From contig FPAX01000006.1 of assembly GCA_900116485.1 (NCBI GenBank), forward strand, positions 1 through 64,000: a DNA stretch of 64,000 nucleotides. Reading direction: 5' to 3'. This document shows, piece after piece, positions 15,819 to 23,604 of the stretch. The position numbers and the translations under genes were made by a program. This stretch comes from Selenomonas sp. GACV-9 (lineage in GTDB: Bacteria > Bacillota > Negativicutes > Selenomonadales > Selenomonadaceae). Each line of letters begins with the position of its first letter. Position 1 is the first letter of the stretch. Under the pieces are notes generated by a model that was not told where the DNA came from, made no database searches, and saw only the letters and a program-made list of their open reading frames with translations.

Positions 15819-16409
15819 TTATGCGCCCAGCGCAAGCTCTTTGCGTTTCGCCACCATATCCAGGAAAAAGGAATGGATCCGCAGGTCACGGGTCAGCTCC
15901 GGATGGAAAGCCATGGCCAGCTGATTGTGATACCGCACCGCTGTGATATGTCCTTCCGTCTCGTTCAGCACCTGCACCTTCTTGTCAAGACATACTTCGA
16001 TATAGGGAGCGCGGATGAACCGCAGCGGAAATCCCCGCAAATCGGCCACATCACCAGCCCTCGCAAAACTGCCCAGCTGCCTGCCATAGGCATTGCGCCG
16101 TACCCGTACGGGAAGGGTTGCCATCGAAGGCTCATCATTGCTGACCTCCTGGGCCAGCAGGATAAGTCCTGCACAAGTCGCCAGCACGGGCAGCCCTTGG
16201 AGGATTTTCTGCCGCAACGGTTCAAACAGCCCCAACTCATGCAGGAGCTTGCTCTGTACGGTACTTTCGCCACCTGGAAGGATTATGCCAGCGAGATCAT
16301 CGGTCAAATCCTTGCGCTGACGGATTTCCCAGTAATCTGCCGCCAGTGCTTCCAGCATTGCCTCGTGCTCAGCAAAGGCCCCCTGCAAGGCTAGAATGCC
16401 AATCGTCAT
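15819..16409 (-). CDS. pdxT: Pyridoxal 5'-phosphate synthase glutaminase subunit
   Basis: About 196 residues. It shows the class I glutaminase triad: the nucleophile Cys in LATCAGLILLA, and His/Glu in AFHPELTRD. GILALQGAFAEH and GGEST complete the PdxT signature. It supplies ammonia to PdxS for making the vitamin B6 cofactor. The ATG at 16409 is chosen because AGAAGG precedes it by about 9 nt. pdxS ends 24 bp upstream, giving the standard pdxS-pdxT operon. Confidence 0.97.
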   Translation of the reverse strand: MTIGILALQGAFAEHEAMLEALAADYWEIRQRKDLTDDLAGIILPGGESTVQSKLLHELGLFEPLRQKILQGLPVLATCAGLILLAQEVSNDEPSMATLPVRVRRNAYGRQLGSFARAGDVADLRGFPLRFIRAPYIEVCLDKKVQVLNETEGHITAVRYHNQLAMAFHPELTRDLRIHSFFLDMVAKRKELALGA

Positions 16410-16433
16410 TTTGTCCAACCTTCTCTCACCTCT

Positions 16434-17327
16434 TTATCTGCCACGCTCTGCCATGAGCAGCTCGATCTCATCGGCATTGATGCCCACCATGGCCTCGCCG
16501 AGATTTTCCGAAAGCCTTGCGATGAGCCCTGCATCCTCGTAATTGGTGACTGCCTGCACGATAGCTGCCGCCCGCTTGGCCGGATTCCCCGACTTGAAGA
16601 TGCCCGAGCCGACAAACACGCCCTCGGCTCCCAGCTGCATCATCAAAGCTGCATCGGCTGGGGTCGCCACGCCGCCAGCCGCGAAATTGACCACCGGCAG
16701 TTTTTTATGTTCATGCACGTAGGCCACCAGATCATAGGGGACCTGATACTTTTTAGCCGCCTCGAAAAGTTCATCCTCCCGCAGGGAAGCGATGGCCGCC
16801 ATTTGCTGATTGATTTTCCGCATGTGGTGCACGGCCTGCACCACATCGCCAGTTCCCGGCTCCCCCTTCGTGCGGATCATTGCCGCGCCCTCGCTGATGC
16901 GGCGCAGGGCCTCGCCAAGGTCACGGGCACCGCAGACAAAGGGCACGGCAAACTTCCGCTTGTCGATATGATAGACATCGTCTGCCGGAGACAAGACCTC
17001 ACTCTCATCGATATAGTCGATTTCGATGGCCTGCAGCAGCTGCGCCTCGACGATATGACCAATGCGGCACTTGGCCATGACGGGGATGCTCACGGCCTCC
17101 TGGATGCCGCGGATCATCGCCGGATCGCTCATGCGGGCCACACCGCCTGCCGCGCGGATATCAGCAGGGATGCGCTCCAGCGCCATAACGGCGCAGGCAC
17201 CTGCCTCCTCCGCAATCTTTGCCTGCTCTGGCGTCGTCACATCCATAATCACGCCGCCCTTTAACATCTGGGCCAAATTCTTATTGAGTTCATAACGATT
17301 GCCCATACTCTCTGTTTTCTCTGCCAT
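16434..17327 (-). CDS. pdxS: Pyridoxal 5'-phosphate synthase, lyase subunit
   Basis: About 297 residues, the usual size. Conserved blocks are [20 protein letters not shown], the [12 protein letters not shown] segment, MAKCRIGH with the catalytic Lys, [11 protein letters not shown] and [19 protein letters not shown]. PdxS builds PLP from ribose 5-phosphate, glyceraldehyde 3-phosphate and ammonia delivered by PdxT. The ATG at 17327 has GGAGAC about 6 nt upstream. A terminator-like hairpin lies in the leader at 17425-17461, raising the possibility of attenuation. Confidence 0.97.
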   Translation of the reverse strand: MAEKTESMGNRYELNKNLAQMLKGGVIMDVTTPEQAKIAEEAGACAVMALERIPADIRAAGGVARMSDPAMIRGIQEAVSIPVMAKCRIGHIVEAQLLQAIEIDYIDESEVLSPADDVYHIDKRKFAVPFVCGARDLGEALRRISEGAAMIRTKGEPGTGDVVQAVHHMRKINQQMAAIASLREDELFEAAKKYQVPYDLVAYVHEHKKLPVVNFAAGGVATPADAALMMQLGAEGVFVGSGIFKSGNPAKRAAAIVQAVTNYEDAGLIARLSENLGEAMVGINADEIELLMAERGR

Positions 17328-17424
17328 TGCCAAGTCTCCTTTGCGTTATCCAGAAATGAACGGAACACCCTTAGGATAGCGCTAAACTGACTATATAAAA
17401 ATAACCAGAATGAAAATATAACAA

Positions 17425-17461
17425 AAGGCCAGATTCCCATAGCAACTGGAAATCTGGCCTT
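17425..17461 (-). terminator. Terminator-like hairpin upstream of pdxS
   Basis: An 11-bp stem (AAGGCCAGATT / AATCTGGCCTT) is followed by TTTTGTTATATTTT on the minus strand. No minus-strand gene ends just upstream of it, so it either ends antisense or leader transcription, or it attenuates pdxST. A possible TTATAT -10 box lies just upstream near 17480. Confidence 0.55.
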
Positions 17462-17581
17462 ACTGGCCTCTGACAAAAAATATAACCCTAATGATTCTCT
17501 GAAATATTGATAAGCTGTCTTTAAAAATTGCCTGCTATCCTAGAACCAAATACATTTCTATTGCGAACAGGAGGACATTTT

Positions 17582-17824
17582 ATGACAAAAGAACGTGACG
17601 AAGAGATCCGCCAGGATTGGTCAGCCGCCCTGGCCTCCGTCGAAGAGGGGGAAGACCTCTCCATGGACATCGGCTGGTGCTTCACCGACGACGATATCAA
17701 GGAGCTGGCCAGACTGCATAAGGCCAATCAGCATCGAGAAAAAATCGAAAGCCTGCTGGTCGACTGCAACTTCATCACCGAAGCCTGCGAGTTCAATACA
17801 GGAAAATACGACGCCTATCTCTGA
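17582..17824 (+). CDS. Small acidic hypothetical protein
   Basis: 80 residues, rich in Asp/Glu (MTKERDEEIRQDWSAAL; EEGEDLSMDI). It contains FTDDDIKELARLHKANQHREKIE, which suggests a helical bundle, and two Cys near the C-terminus. The ATG at 17582 is chosen because AGGAGG lies about 9 nt upstream; the frame upstream of it lacks a ribosome site. No family is recognised. It is a single plus-strand gene between pdxS and the sirtuin operon and ends at a strong hairpin. Confidence 0.65.
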   Translation: MTKERDEEIRQDWSAALASVEEGEDLSMDIGWCFTDDDIKELARLHKANQHREKIESLLVDCNFITEACEFNTGKYDAYL

Positions 17825-17833
17825 CAGATAAAA

Positions 17834-17875
17834 AAAATGCCCAGAGGATTTCGACATAAATCCTCTGGGCATTTT
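17834..17875. terminator. Bidirectional terminator after the small acidic gene
   Basis: An 18-bp perfect stem (AAAATGCCCAGAGGATTT and complement) with a 6-nt loop has T-rich sequence on both sides. It also terminates the minus-strand sirtuin operon and recombinase remnant. Confidence 0.9.
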
Positions 17876-17920
17876 ATAATACCTAAAAATCTCCTTAAAA
17901 CTATTGCCATCAAATGTTAT

Positions 17921-18043
17921 GCATAGTCGCATGATAATATCCAGCTGTTCAATCATCTCATCATAATTCCGCCCCAGCCTATCTAGACTCTTTACCACCA
18001 GTGTATCGCCCTGCTTTAATCGTCCCATCAAAACTTCCAAAAA
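17921..18043 (-). pseudogene. Serine recombinase (resolvase/invertase) internal fragment
   Basis: The minus strand encodes FLEVLMGRLKQGDTL, VVKSLDRLGRNYDEMIEQ, an unmistakable piece of the catalytic domain of small serine recombinases, including the conserved Arg pair of DRLGR. It corresponds to about residues 50-92 of a 185-residue enzyme. The catalytic Ser and the DNA-binding domain are absent. It begins in the same frame directly after the sirtuin stop codon and breaks off before the terminator. This is a relic of a transposon or invertase. Confidence 0.8.
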
Positions 18044-18796
18044 CTACTCGTTCATCAACCTATCCACCGCCTCGGCCAGCGTCTTGCCAATGGGGGCACG
18101 GATAACGAGTTCTGCCTGTGCATCAGCTTTCGTTTCCGTCTTATTGATGAGCACCAGATGTTTCCCGCGGAAGTAGTCAATCATCCCAGCTGCCGGATAT
18201 ACCACCAGCGAAGTACCGCCGACAATCAAGGTATCGGCTGCGCTTATGGCCCGCAGTGCCTTTTGCACCACTGCATCGTCAAGGGCCTCTTCGTAAAGGA
18301 CTACTCCCGGACGCACCACGCCGCCGCATTCCGTGCAGTGCGGAATGGGTTGGTTCTTTTCCTGCAGGGCATATTTCATCGGATAGGTTTTGCCACAGTC
18401 CATGCAATGCCAATGGCGGCTTGAACCATGCAATTCGTAGACGATCTTGGAACCAGCCAGCTGATGCAGGCCATCGATGTTCTGCGTGACTACAGCCGCA
18501 AGGATGCCCTGCTGTTCCAGTCGCACCAGTGCTTTGTGGCCCGCATTGGGCGCTGCGCTTAGAAACATCATGCGCTGACGATAAAAATCAAAGAATTCTT
18601 CCGGATGCTTGACCAGAAAACTATGTGATGCCATCTCCTCAGGGCGGAACCTGCGATGCAGATTTTGGTTATAAATCCCATCGGCACTGCGGAAATCCGG
18701 AATCCCCGACTCCGTTGACATGCCCGCCCCGCCGAAGAACACTGCCCGCGTGCTGTCTTTGAGGATTTTTGCCAGTGTATCGATCTTGCTCTCCAT
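18044..18796 (-). CDS. cobB: Sirtuin-type NAD-dependent protein deacylase
   Basis: 250 residues. NAD-binding motifs are GAGMSTESGIPDFRS near residue 23 and TQNIDGLH near 103, with the catalytic His in YELHGS. Four zinc Cys (CMDCG and CTECG) and GGTSLVVYPAAG follow. It removes acyl groups from lysines, producing O-acyl-ADP-ribose and nicotinamide. It is the last gene of an operon whose macrodomain product (19746-20255) could hydrolyse that by-product. AGGAGG stands before the ATG. The zinc site and canonical motifs set it apart from the macrodomain-linked class M sirtuins. Confidence 0.95.
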   Translation of the reverse strand: MESKIDTLAKILKDSTRAVFFGGAGMSTESGIPDFRSADGIYNQNLHRRFRPEEMASHSFLVKHPEEFFDFYRQRMMFLSAAPNAGHKALVRLEQQGILAAVVTQNIDGLHQLAGSKIVYELHGSSRHWHCMDCGKTYPMKYALQEKNQPIPHCTECGGVVRPGVVLYEEALDDAVVQKALRAISAADTLIVGGTSLVVYPAAGMIDYFRGKHLVLINKTETKADAQAELVIRAPIGKTLAEAVDRLMNE

Positions 18797-18817
18797 TCGG
18801 CACCTCCTGACCTCTCA

Positions 18818-19729
18818 TCATTTCCGCTTTTCTCTTCCATGCTCGGTAATACGCTCGTCCCCCAGCAGCTTCCCGGTAAGAAGAGAAGAACTATCCACAT
18901 GGGCCGCAAAGCCCTGCTGTGCCCGCTGCGGGCTGGCATTGGCATAGCAATAGTGGCAGCCATGGATACAGGTGTCATACTGTCCGATATCAAAGCTTTC
19001 CACGCAGTTGCATAGCGGCCGTTGGCTTTTAGCCTTGGTTTTCTTGAGAGGCTTTCCCGTGATGCGCTCGATGAGCGCACCGTCAAGGCAGGCACCATGG
19101 CCGATGCCATAGGCGGCAAGGTCGATGGCCTCCGAACAAGTCTGCAGCACAACGCCGCTTCCTTTCGCAAGGCCTGCCAGCCCTGCCGCTATTTCCCGCA
19201 TTTCCGCTTCTGACAGTTCATGCAGATTGAGGCCTTGGGTATTCTTCTTGGTCTTGGCATAGAGGTCGATAAAGCTGATAACGCACCGCTCAACATAGGG
19301 TGCCAGCTGCGCAAGCACCTGAGTAAACCAGGCAAAGTGCTTCTCCTTGGTATAAACAGCGTTCAGCAAAATGGGGTCATAACGCCAAACTACCCGCTCA
19401 CGCCCCAACTGCAGCGACAGTGCCTGCATGGCCTTTATGATTTCTTCCTTTGGCCGAAGATTCTCCTCAATATCCGTATCGTAAGGGGTCAGGGATACCT
19501 GCACATAATAAGGATAGTGACCAAGCAACGCTAACTTATCGAGCATCGGCGTGGGGTCCTTCGTCCAGAACACCAGACAGTCTACCCGCTCAGGCTGAAG
19601 AGATATGCAGCTCACCTGCTTGCGATTGAAGGGATTTACCACATCCACATAACCTGCTTTTAGCCGCCCGCAAAACCAATCCCAGTAAAGGGCTGGAATA
19701 TCCGTCCGGCGGCTGACACTTATAATCAT
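18818..19729 (-). CDS. DUF1848 protein with C-terminal CX3CX2C motif
   Basis: 303 residues. The N-terminus SVSRRTDIPALYWDWF and the following PFNRKQV and VFWTKDPTPML blocks identify DUF1848. Near the C-terminus are C240, C242 and the cluster C254-x3-C258-x2-C261 in YDTCIHGCHYCYAN. This equals the radical SAM cysteine spacing but lies at the end of the protein instead of the start, so a permuted Fe-S TIM barrel is plausible (inference). The gene is in an operon between a macrodomain gene (16 bp) and a sirtuin gene (21 bp). The function of the family is unknown. Confidence 0.85.
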   Translation of the reverse strand: MIISVSRRTDIPALYWDWFCGRLKAGYVDVVNPFNRKQVSCISLQPERVDCLVFWTKDPTPMLDKLALLGHYPYYVQVSLTPYDTDIEENLRPKEEIIKAMQALSLQLGRERVVWRYDPILLNAVYTKEKHFAWFTQVLAQLAPYVERCVISFIDLYAKTKKNTQGLNLHELSEAEMREIAAGLAGLAKGSGVVLQTCSEAIDLAAYGIGHGACLDGALIERITGKPLKKTKAKSQRPLCNCVESFDIGQYDTCIHGCHYCYANASPQRAQQGFAAHVDSSSLLTGKLLGDERITEHGREKRK

Positions 19730-19745
19730 CGTATTCCCTCAACCA

Positions 19746-20255
19746 TCAGTATAATTCCCCATCGTAGACCAATTTCGTCCGCGCATCGAACAGTACCCAG
19801 AGGATTTCCGCAAAGGCCTGCGGGTGTCCGGCCACGAATTCCCGGACGGTCCGCACAGCAATCGCGGCCGCCTGCTGGACCGGATACGAATAGACCCCCG
19901 TGGATATCGAAGGAAACGCCACACTATGGATACCATGCTCCATGGCCAGTGCCAACGAGTGGCGATAACAATCCGCCAATAGCTTTTCCTCGCCCTGGCT
20001 GCCGCCATGCCAGACGGGACCGACCGTATGGATGACATAATCGCAAGGGAGCTGGTAGGCCTTCGTGATTTTTGCCTGCCCGGTCTTGCAGCCATGAAGT
20101 GTCCGGCACTCAGCCAGGAGCTCCGGCCCTGCAGCCCTATGTATCGCACCATCGACACCACCGCCGCCCAGCAGACTTTCATTGGCAGCATTGACAATCG
20201 CCTCGGCATAATGCTTGGCAGTAATATCGCCCAGCTCTGTCCTTATCCTTATCAT
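19746..20255 (-). CDS. Macrodomain protein, O-acetyl-ADP-ribose deacetylase type
   Basis: 169 residues. It has the MacroD signature: [24 protein letters not shown] broken here by its parts GDIT, IVNAAN and [12 protein letters not shown], then [10 protein letters not shown] and [10 protein letters not shown]. These residues bind ADP-ribose and hydrolyse O-acetyl-ADP-ribose or mono-ADP-ribosylated Asp/Glu. The ATG at 20255 has GAGGAGG about 8 nt upstream; the longer frame has no such site. Co-transcription with a sirtuin gives a producer/consumer pair for O-acetyl-ADP-ribose. Confidence 0.95.
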   Translation of the reverse strand: MIRIRTELGDITAKHYAEAIVNAANESLLGGGGVDGAIHRAAGPELLAECRTLHGCKTGQAKITKAYQLPCDYVIHTVGPVWHGGSQGEEKLLADCYRHSLALAMEHGIHSVAFPSISTGVYSYPVQQAAAIAVRTVREFVAGHPQAFAEILWVLFDARTKLVYDGELY

Positions 20256-20290
20256 AACGCCTACCTCCTCACATTTCCCTTCCGGCTTTC

Positions 20291-20698
20291 TCAACCCCAC
20301 AAGGTTCTTATCTGCGCCAGCAGCTCTTCTTCCTCGGCATAACGATGGATATGGAACCTTTCATTTCCCGCCAACATCGCCGACAGCTGCGCCGCCTGCG
20401 GGCGATAGAAGATATGGACCTCCTTGCCATGGGCCTCCGCATAGGCCAGCTCATAGCCCACCCCCAGCGATACCTGCGTGCATTCAGCCACTACCACATC
20501 ACATTCCCTGAGCCAGGCCGTATCCTGCTCATAGATGGCCTTATCGCCTTTATCTTCCACCGTGGACAGGCTCAAGTCCCCCACATGCTCCGTGAGCACC
20601 TGATGGTTTTCCTTCAGGACGGCTATGACCTTGCGGTAAAGCTCCGCATCCTGTCGGCCACCACGGATAGAACCAGCAAAATATATCTTCATCTTCAA
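20291..20698 (-). CDS. Nucleoside 2-deoxyribosyltransferase / DNPH1-like N-glycosidase
   Basis: 135 residues. [15 protein letters not shown] at the N-terminus, [31 protein letters not shown] with the catalytic Glu, and FYRP match the family that includes 2'-deoxynucleoside 5'-monophosphate N-glycosidase (Rcl/DNPH1). These enzymes cleave base from deoxynucleotide. It is the first gene of the operon, 35 bp before the macrodomain gene. All three enzymes other than DUF1848 act on N-glycosidic or ADP-ribose chemistry. GAGGG precedes the first ATG by about 6 nt; the second ATG at 20692 is also possible. I see no clear promoter upstream. Confidence 0.88.
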   Translation of the reverse strand: MKMKIYFAGSIRGGRQDAELYRKVIAVLKENHQVLTEHVGDLSLSTVEDKGDKAIYEQDTAWLRECDVVVAECTQVSLGVGYELAYAEAHGKEVHIFYRPQAAQLSAMLAGNERFHIHRYAEEEELLAQIRTLWG

Positions 20699-20795
20699 CC
20701 CTCAATTTCTGTCATTGGAATACTTTCTTTCCGATAAACTCTCTTCCCTTATTTTTCGTGTTCGATTGGCCATATCCTCTATTTCCCATAAAAAA

Positions 20796-20832
20796 ACAAG
20801 AGCGCTTGCATCCACCTGCCGCTCACTCTTGT
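20796..20832 (-). terminator. Terminator of the YczE-type gene
   Basis: The stem ACAAGAG-(bulge)-GCG with CGCTCTTGT is followed by TTTTTTT on the minus strand. It separates this gene from the N-glycosidase operon. Confidence 0.75.
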
Positions 20833-20851
20833 CTTACTCACACGATTCACC

Positions 20852-21505
20852 TTACCAATGCGGATGAAATACCAGCTTGCCCTCCGCATCCACCTTGCCC
20901 AGATGCTTTAGGAAAAACCTGGCAATGGTTCCGGTAATCAGCGCCGATATCAACGTCCCTTCCCGGATTCCCTCAATCCCATCCAAGTATAGGAGGGAGA
21001 TACCTGCGGCCAGCATTACCAAAAGAACATCGTTGCCCGTCTTCACCCGGCCAAATTCCATATGAAAACACCTAGACACCGCATAGACGATGCCTTCTCC
21101 CGGCAGCATCAACACATTGGCAATCCCCTGCACCGCAACGCCAAAAGCAATCAGCGTAGTTCCGATTAGCAACGGCAGCAGCTGTAACACGTAGTTTGCC
21201 GGCATCACCCACGCCCAGGCATCCATGAAGAAATCAATAAACCAGGAAAATATCAACGTAACCGGAACCTGCAGGAATTGTATCCGATCAAAACTCTTGC
21301 GCAGCAGCAGATACTGACCGAGCACCATCACCATATTTATGGTAAAAGTCATCTGCCCCAAGGTAAAGGGCGAGGCCAGACTTATCACATAGGGCAGGCT
21401 GGAAATTGGCGACGTCCCCAGCATACTTTTAACCACCAAGGCAATACCAGAAGCCTGCACAATAACGGCAACAACAAACAAAACATAACGGACCACCATG
21501 GACAT
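20852..21505 (-). CDS. YczE/YitT-like integral membrane protein
   Basis: About 217 residues with five or six hydrophobic segments. The N-terminal SGIALVVKSMLGTSPISSLPYVIS and the later PGEGIVYAVSR and GRVKTGNDVLLV segments match the YczE/YyaS group (membrane proteins of unknown transport role). The ATG at 21505 is selected because GGAGG lies 10 nt upstream. It may be co-transcribed with the 68-residue gene 86 bp upstream. Confidence 0.8.
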   Translation of the reverse strand: MSMVVRYVLFVVAVIVQASGIALVVKSMLGTSPISSLPYVISLASPFTLGQMTFTINMVMVLGQYLLLRKSFDRIQFLQVPVTLIFSWFIDFFMDAWAWVMPANYVLQLLPLLIGTTLIAFGVAVQGIANVLMLPGEGIVYAVSRCFHMEFGRVKTGNDVLLVMLAAGISLLYLDGIEGIREGTLISALITGTIARFFLKHLGKVDAEGKLVFHPHW

Positions 21506-21591
21506 CAAACAACTACCTCCTATGGATAGATAGTATATGACGGGCATAGTGAAAAGTCAATCTGTCCCCTTGTGCTCTCTCTGCCAGCCGC

Positions 21592-21798
21592 TTAGCCGCC
21601 GAAATATCCGACTTCCTCTGCGACATGTCTATTTTTCCTTTTACACTCCAAGATGCGCTTGTACAGATTCTTATAATATTCCTTATAGAATTGCTGCAAC
21701 GGACTTTGCTGAATAGCCTCATTTGCACGCTCCAACTCCAAATCCGAATACTGATGGGGGTGATGCATAGCATCTACGGCTCGATGTAAGTCTTTCAT
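21592..21798 (-). CDS. Small hypothetical protein
   Basis: 68 residues, charged and helical (ELERANEAIQQSPLQQFYKEYYKNLYKRILECKRKNRH). The sequence AGGAGGAG about 9 nt before the ATG supports real translation. It lies on the minus strand 86 bp before the YczE-type gene and begins about 220 bp after the cyclase gene. No family is recognised. Confidence 0.6.
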   Translation of the reverse strand: MKDLHRAVDAMHHPHQYSDLELERANEAIQQSPLQQFYKEYYKNLYKRILECKRKNRHVAEEVGYFGG

Positions 21799-21952
21799 GA
21801 TGTGCGCTCCTCCTCAAAGATATATACACCCTTCTTCCTTTCATAATTCCCTAGGAATTGCAAAAATCCTGCTTACATGTCACATCCGCAAATGTCCCCA
21901 AGTTCTGGCTATGCAGAATGGCAAAAGACCTGAAGTGCTTGCTATATAAAAA

Positions 21953-22000
21953 AGTCTTGCTAGAACGACGGTCTGACCGTGTCTACTGTCTAGCAAGACT
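21953..22000. terminator. Bidirectional terminator downstream of the cyclase gene
   Basis: The 12-bp stem AGTCTTGCTAGA / TCTAGCAAGACT encloses a smaller CGGT/ACCG hairpin. Poly-T runs are present on both sides (CTTTTTTT on plus, TTTTTTATA on minus). The remaining 21799-21950 region holds no gene that I can see. Confidence 0.85.
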
Positions 22001-22015
22001 CTTTTTTTGATCATC

Positions 22016-22786
22016 TTATTTTTTCTTAGGCGTAATAGCCAACACACGAACGGGCAAGCCTGTAGCTTGTTCGATATTAGGCCAGGCAGCAAATAGCAAA
22101 GCTCCCACCGGTGCTACTTTATCCAAGTTATCCAGAACCTCAATCTGCAATTTTCCCTTGCTTAGCACATAACGCTCGCAAACCAAGTCACCTGCAGCAG
22201 CTGCTACGGCACTGGCATCTGTATCAAGAGTTTCATGGCCATTAGCTGCAGCATTGCGCACTTCATAAATGTACTTCAATGCCTCCAGCGACCAGCCAGG
22301 AGCATTTTCATTGCCATCCTCATCAAGCCCCGACAACTTATCCATATCCGGCCACCTAGATGCCCAGCCAGCATAGAGTGCCACAAAAGCGCCGTCGGGT
22401 ATATCACCATATTTTGCCTCGAACGCTTTGATATCCTCTACCGTAACAGCGTAATGCACATCCTCGCGCACTTTATCGCTGATGTCAATTACGACTAACG
22501 GGAAAAGCATATGCTTGACACCAAAATTTTCCGAAAGCGCCGCATCCTTGACAAAATGACCAGGGAAATCAATATGCGTGCCAAACTGCCCAGGAAACTT
22601 GAAGGTTTGGATCAAGCACTCAAGCATAGGATTGCCCCAGTCGAATACTGTCTTCGCAAGCTCCACTGAACCCTCAGGTATACCTGGCCAATAGGGACTG
22701 TCATTATTCAACGAATGACTCAAATCTACCCATTCATATTTCTCGGACTGCAGCTCACTGATAAGATTCCATAATTGATGACTCAT
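22016..22786 (-). CDS. Cyclase-family (kynurenine formamidase-like) metal hydrolase
   Basis: 256 residues. The metal-binding HxGTHxDxPxH-type motif appears as FGTHIDFPGHF near residue 73, with WVDLSHSLNNDSPYWPG at the N-terminus and ETLDTDASAV later. Family members hydrolyse amides such as N-formylkynurenine, isatin or related substrates. No kynurenine pathway genes are present, so the substrate is unknown. It has its own promoter and terminator and seems monocistronic. Confidence 0.88.
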   Translation of the reverse strand: MSHQLWNLISELQSEKYEWVDLSHSLNNDSPYWPGIPEGSVELAKTVFDWGNPMLECLIQTFKFPGQFGTHIDFPGHFVKDAALSENFGVKHMLFPLVVIDISDKVREDVHYAVTVEDIKAFEAKYGDIPDGAFVALYAGWASRWPDMDKLSGLDEDGNENAPGWSLEALKYIYEVRNAAANGHETLDTDASAVAAAAGDLVCERYVLSKGKLQIEVLDNLDKVAPVGALLFAAWPNIEQATGLPVRVLAITPKKK

Positions 22787-22827
22787 GAAAACACCCCCAT
22801 ACTATATAGCATATTTTATCTATATGT

Positions 22828-22856
22828 AATATAGTAAATATTGACAATAAAGTCAA
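22828..22856 (-). promoter_or_regulatory. Promoter of the cyclase-family gene
   Basis: The -35 box TTGACT (22851-22856), 17-nt spacer and -10 box TATATT (22828-22833) read leftwards. The arms TTGAC/GTCAA separated by 6 nt overlap the -35 box, and an ACTATA/TATAGT imperfect repeat flanks the -10 region, leaving room for a regulator. Confidence 0.7.
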
Positions 22857-22925
22857 CACCCTGGTTGAAGATTTATCATCTTTTATTCAGTATCCGCACC
22901 ACTAGTCCACTGTAATCATACAATA

Positions 22926-23138
22926 TTATCGATTAAACAGATTCGCGATAAAACTCAACACGATGCTGATGACAATGCAAGTCACCACCGGAAAATAAAA
23001 GGAGCCGTGCTCGCCTGTGATGCTGATATCACCGGGAAGTTTCCCCCATGGCAGGAACTTGCCGCCAAAATGCAGGATTCCACCGACAATAATCAGCAGT
23101 ATCCCCATGCCGATAAGCATTTTCCCCATATCACTCAT
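22926..23138 (-). CDS. DUF2905-family small membrane protein
   Basis: 70 residues with two transmembrane segments (LIGMGILLIIVGGILHFGG and FPVVTCIVISIVLSFIANLF) and the intervening LPWGKLPGDISI that typifies DUF2905. Its start overlaps the end of the preceding gene by 8 bp, so it is translated from the same message. Function unknown. It is the last gene of the long operon. Confidence 0.85.
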   Translation of the reverse strand: MSDMGKMLIGMGILLIIVGGILHFGGKFLPWGKLPGDISITGEHGSFYFPVVTCIVISIVLSFIANLFNR

Positions 23139-23598
23139 TTAACCGACCTCTTTTCTGCCGCAGCTTTTCATCATGGCGCTCCCAAAAATTCGTATCCTGT
23201 GCCAGTGCCTTGGCAAATACATCCCTTTGCAGCATCTGCTGTATTTTCTGCGTGGCATCATTACAGAAACGCAAATAGCTGAGCGCTAAAAAATCTTCTT
23301 TCGCATAAACGATACTAGCTTCATCTGCCGTATCAAAAGGCATCCCCTCAACCATTTCCTGATAAGGTTCCTCCATAGATTCCCCATCATGGGGAAAGAA
23401 CGGACTCATCGTCACAAAGATGTCTTCATAATCCTCGCAATTCAGCCATTCGGCCTGAATATCATAGCAAACATCACAAATGCGAATCTGCCCATAATAC
23501 TCCCCCCCCGGCAGAATCTCCTGCCAGGATTCCCGCAGCCGTACCTGCAAATCAGCAAAATCCGTAGCCGAAAAATGCTGCCAGTTCAATTCGTACAT
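23131..23598 (-). CDS. Hypothetical acidic protein in the rlmD operon
   Basis: 155 residues, acidic, with aromatic-rich stretches (ELNWQHFSATDFADL; AEWLNCEDYEDIFVTMSPFFP). No transmembrane segment or known domain is recognised. It begins 6 bp after the rlmD stop codon and overlaps the DUF2905 gene by 8 bp, so it is clearly part of that operon. Confidence 0.75.
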   Translation of the reverse strand: MYELNWQHFSATDFADLQVRLRESWQEILPGGEYYGQIRICDVCYDIQAEWLNCEDYEDIFVTMSPFFPHDGESMEEPYQEMVEGMPFDTADEASIVYAKEDFLALSYLRFCNDATQKIQQMLQRDVFAKALAQDTNFWERHDEKLRQKRGRLNE

Positions 23599-23604
23599 AA
23601 CGGC

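Noticed and set aside
22841-22856. TTGAC-N6-GTCAA at 22841 as another member of the palindrome family
   Set aside because: The arm spacing is 6 instead of 2, so it does not belong to the repeated 12-mer and may be a local operator.
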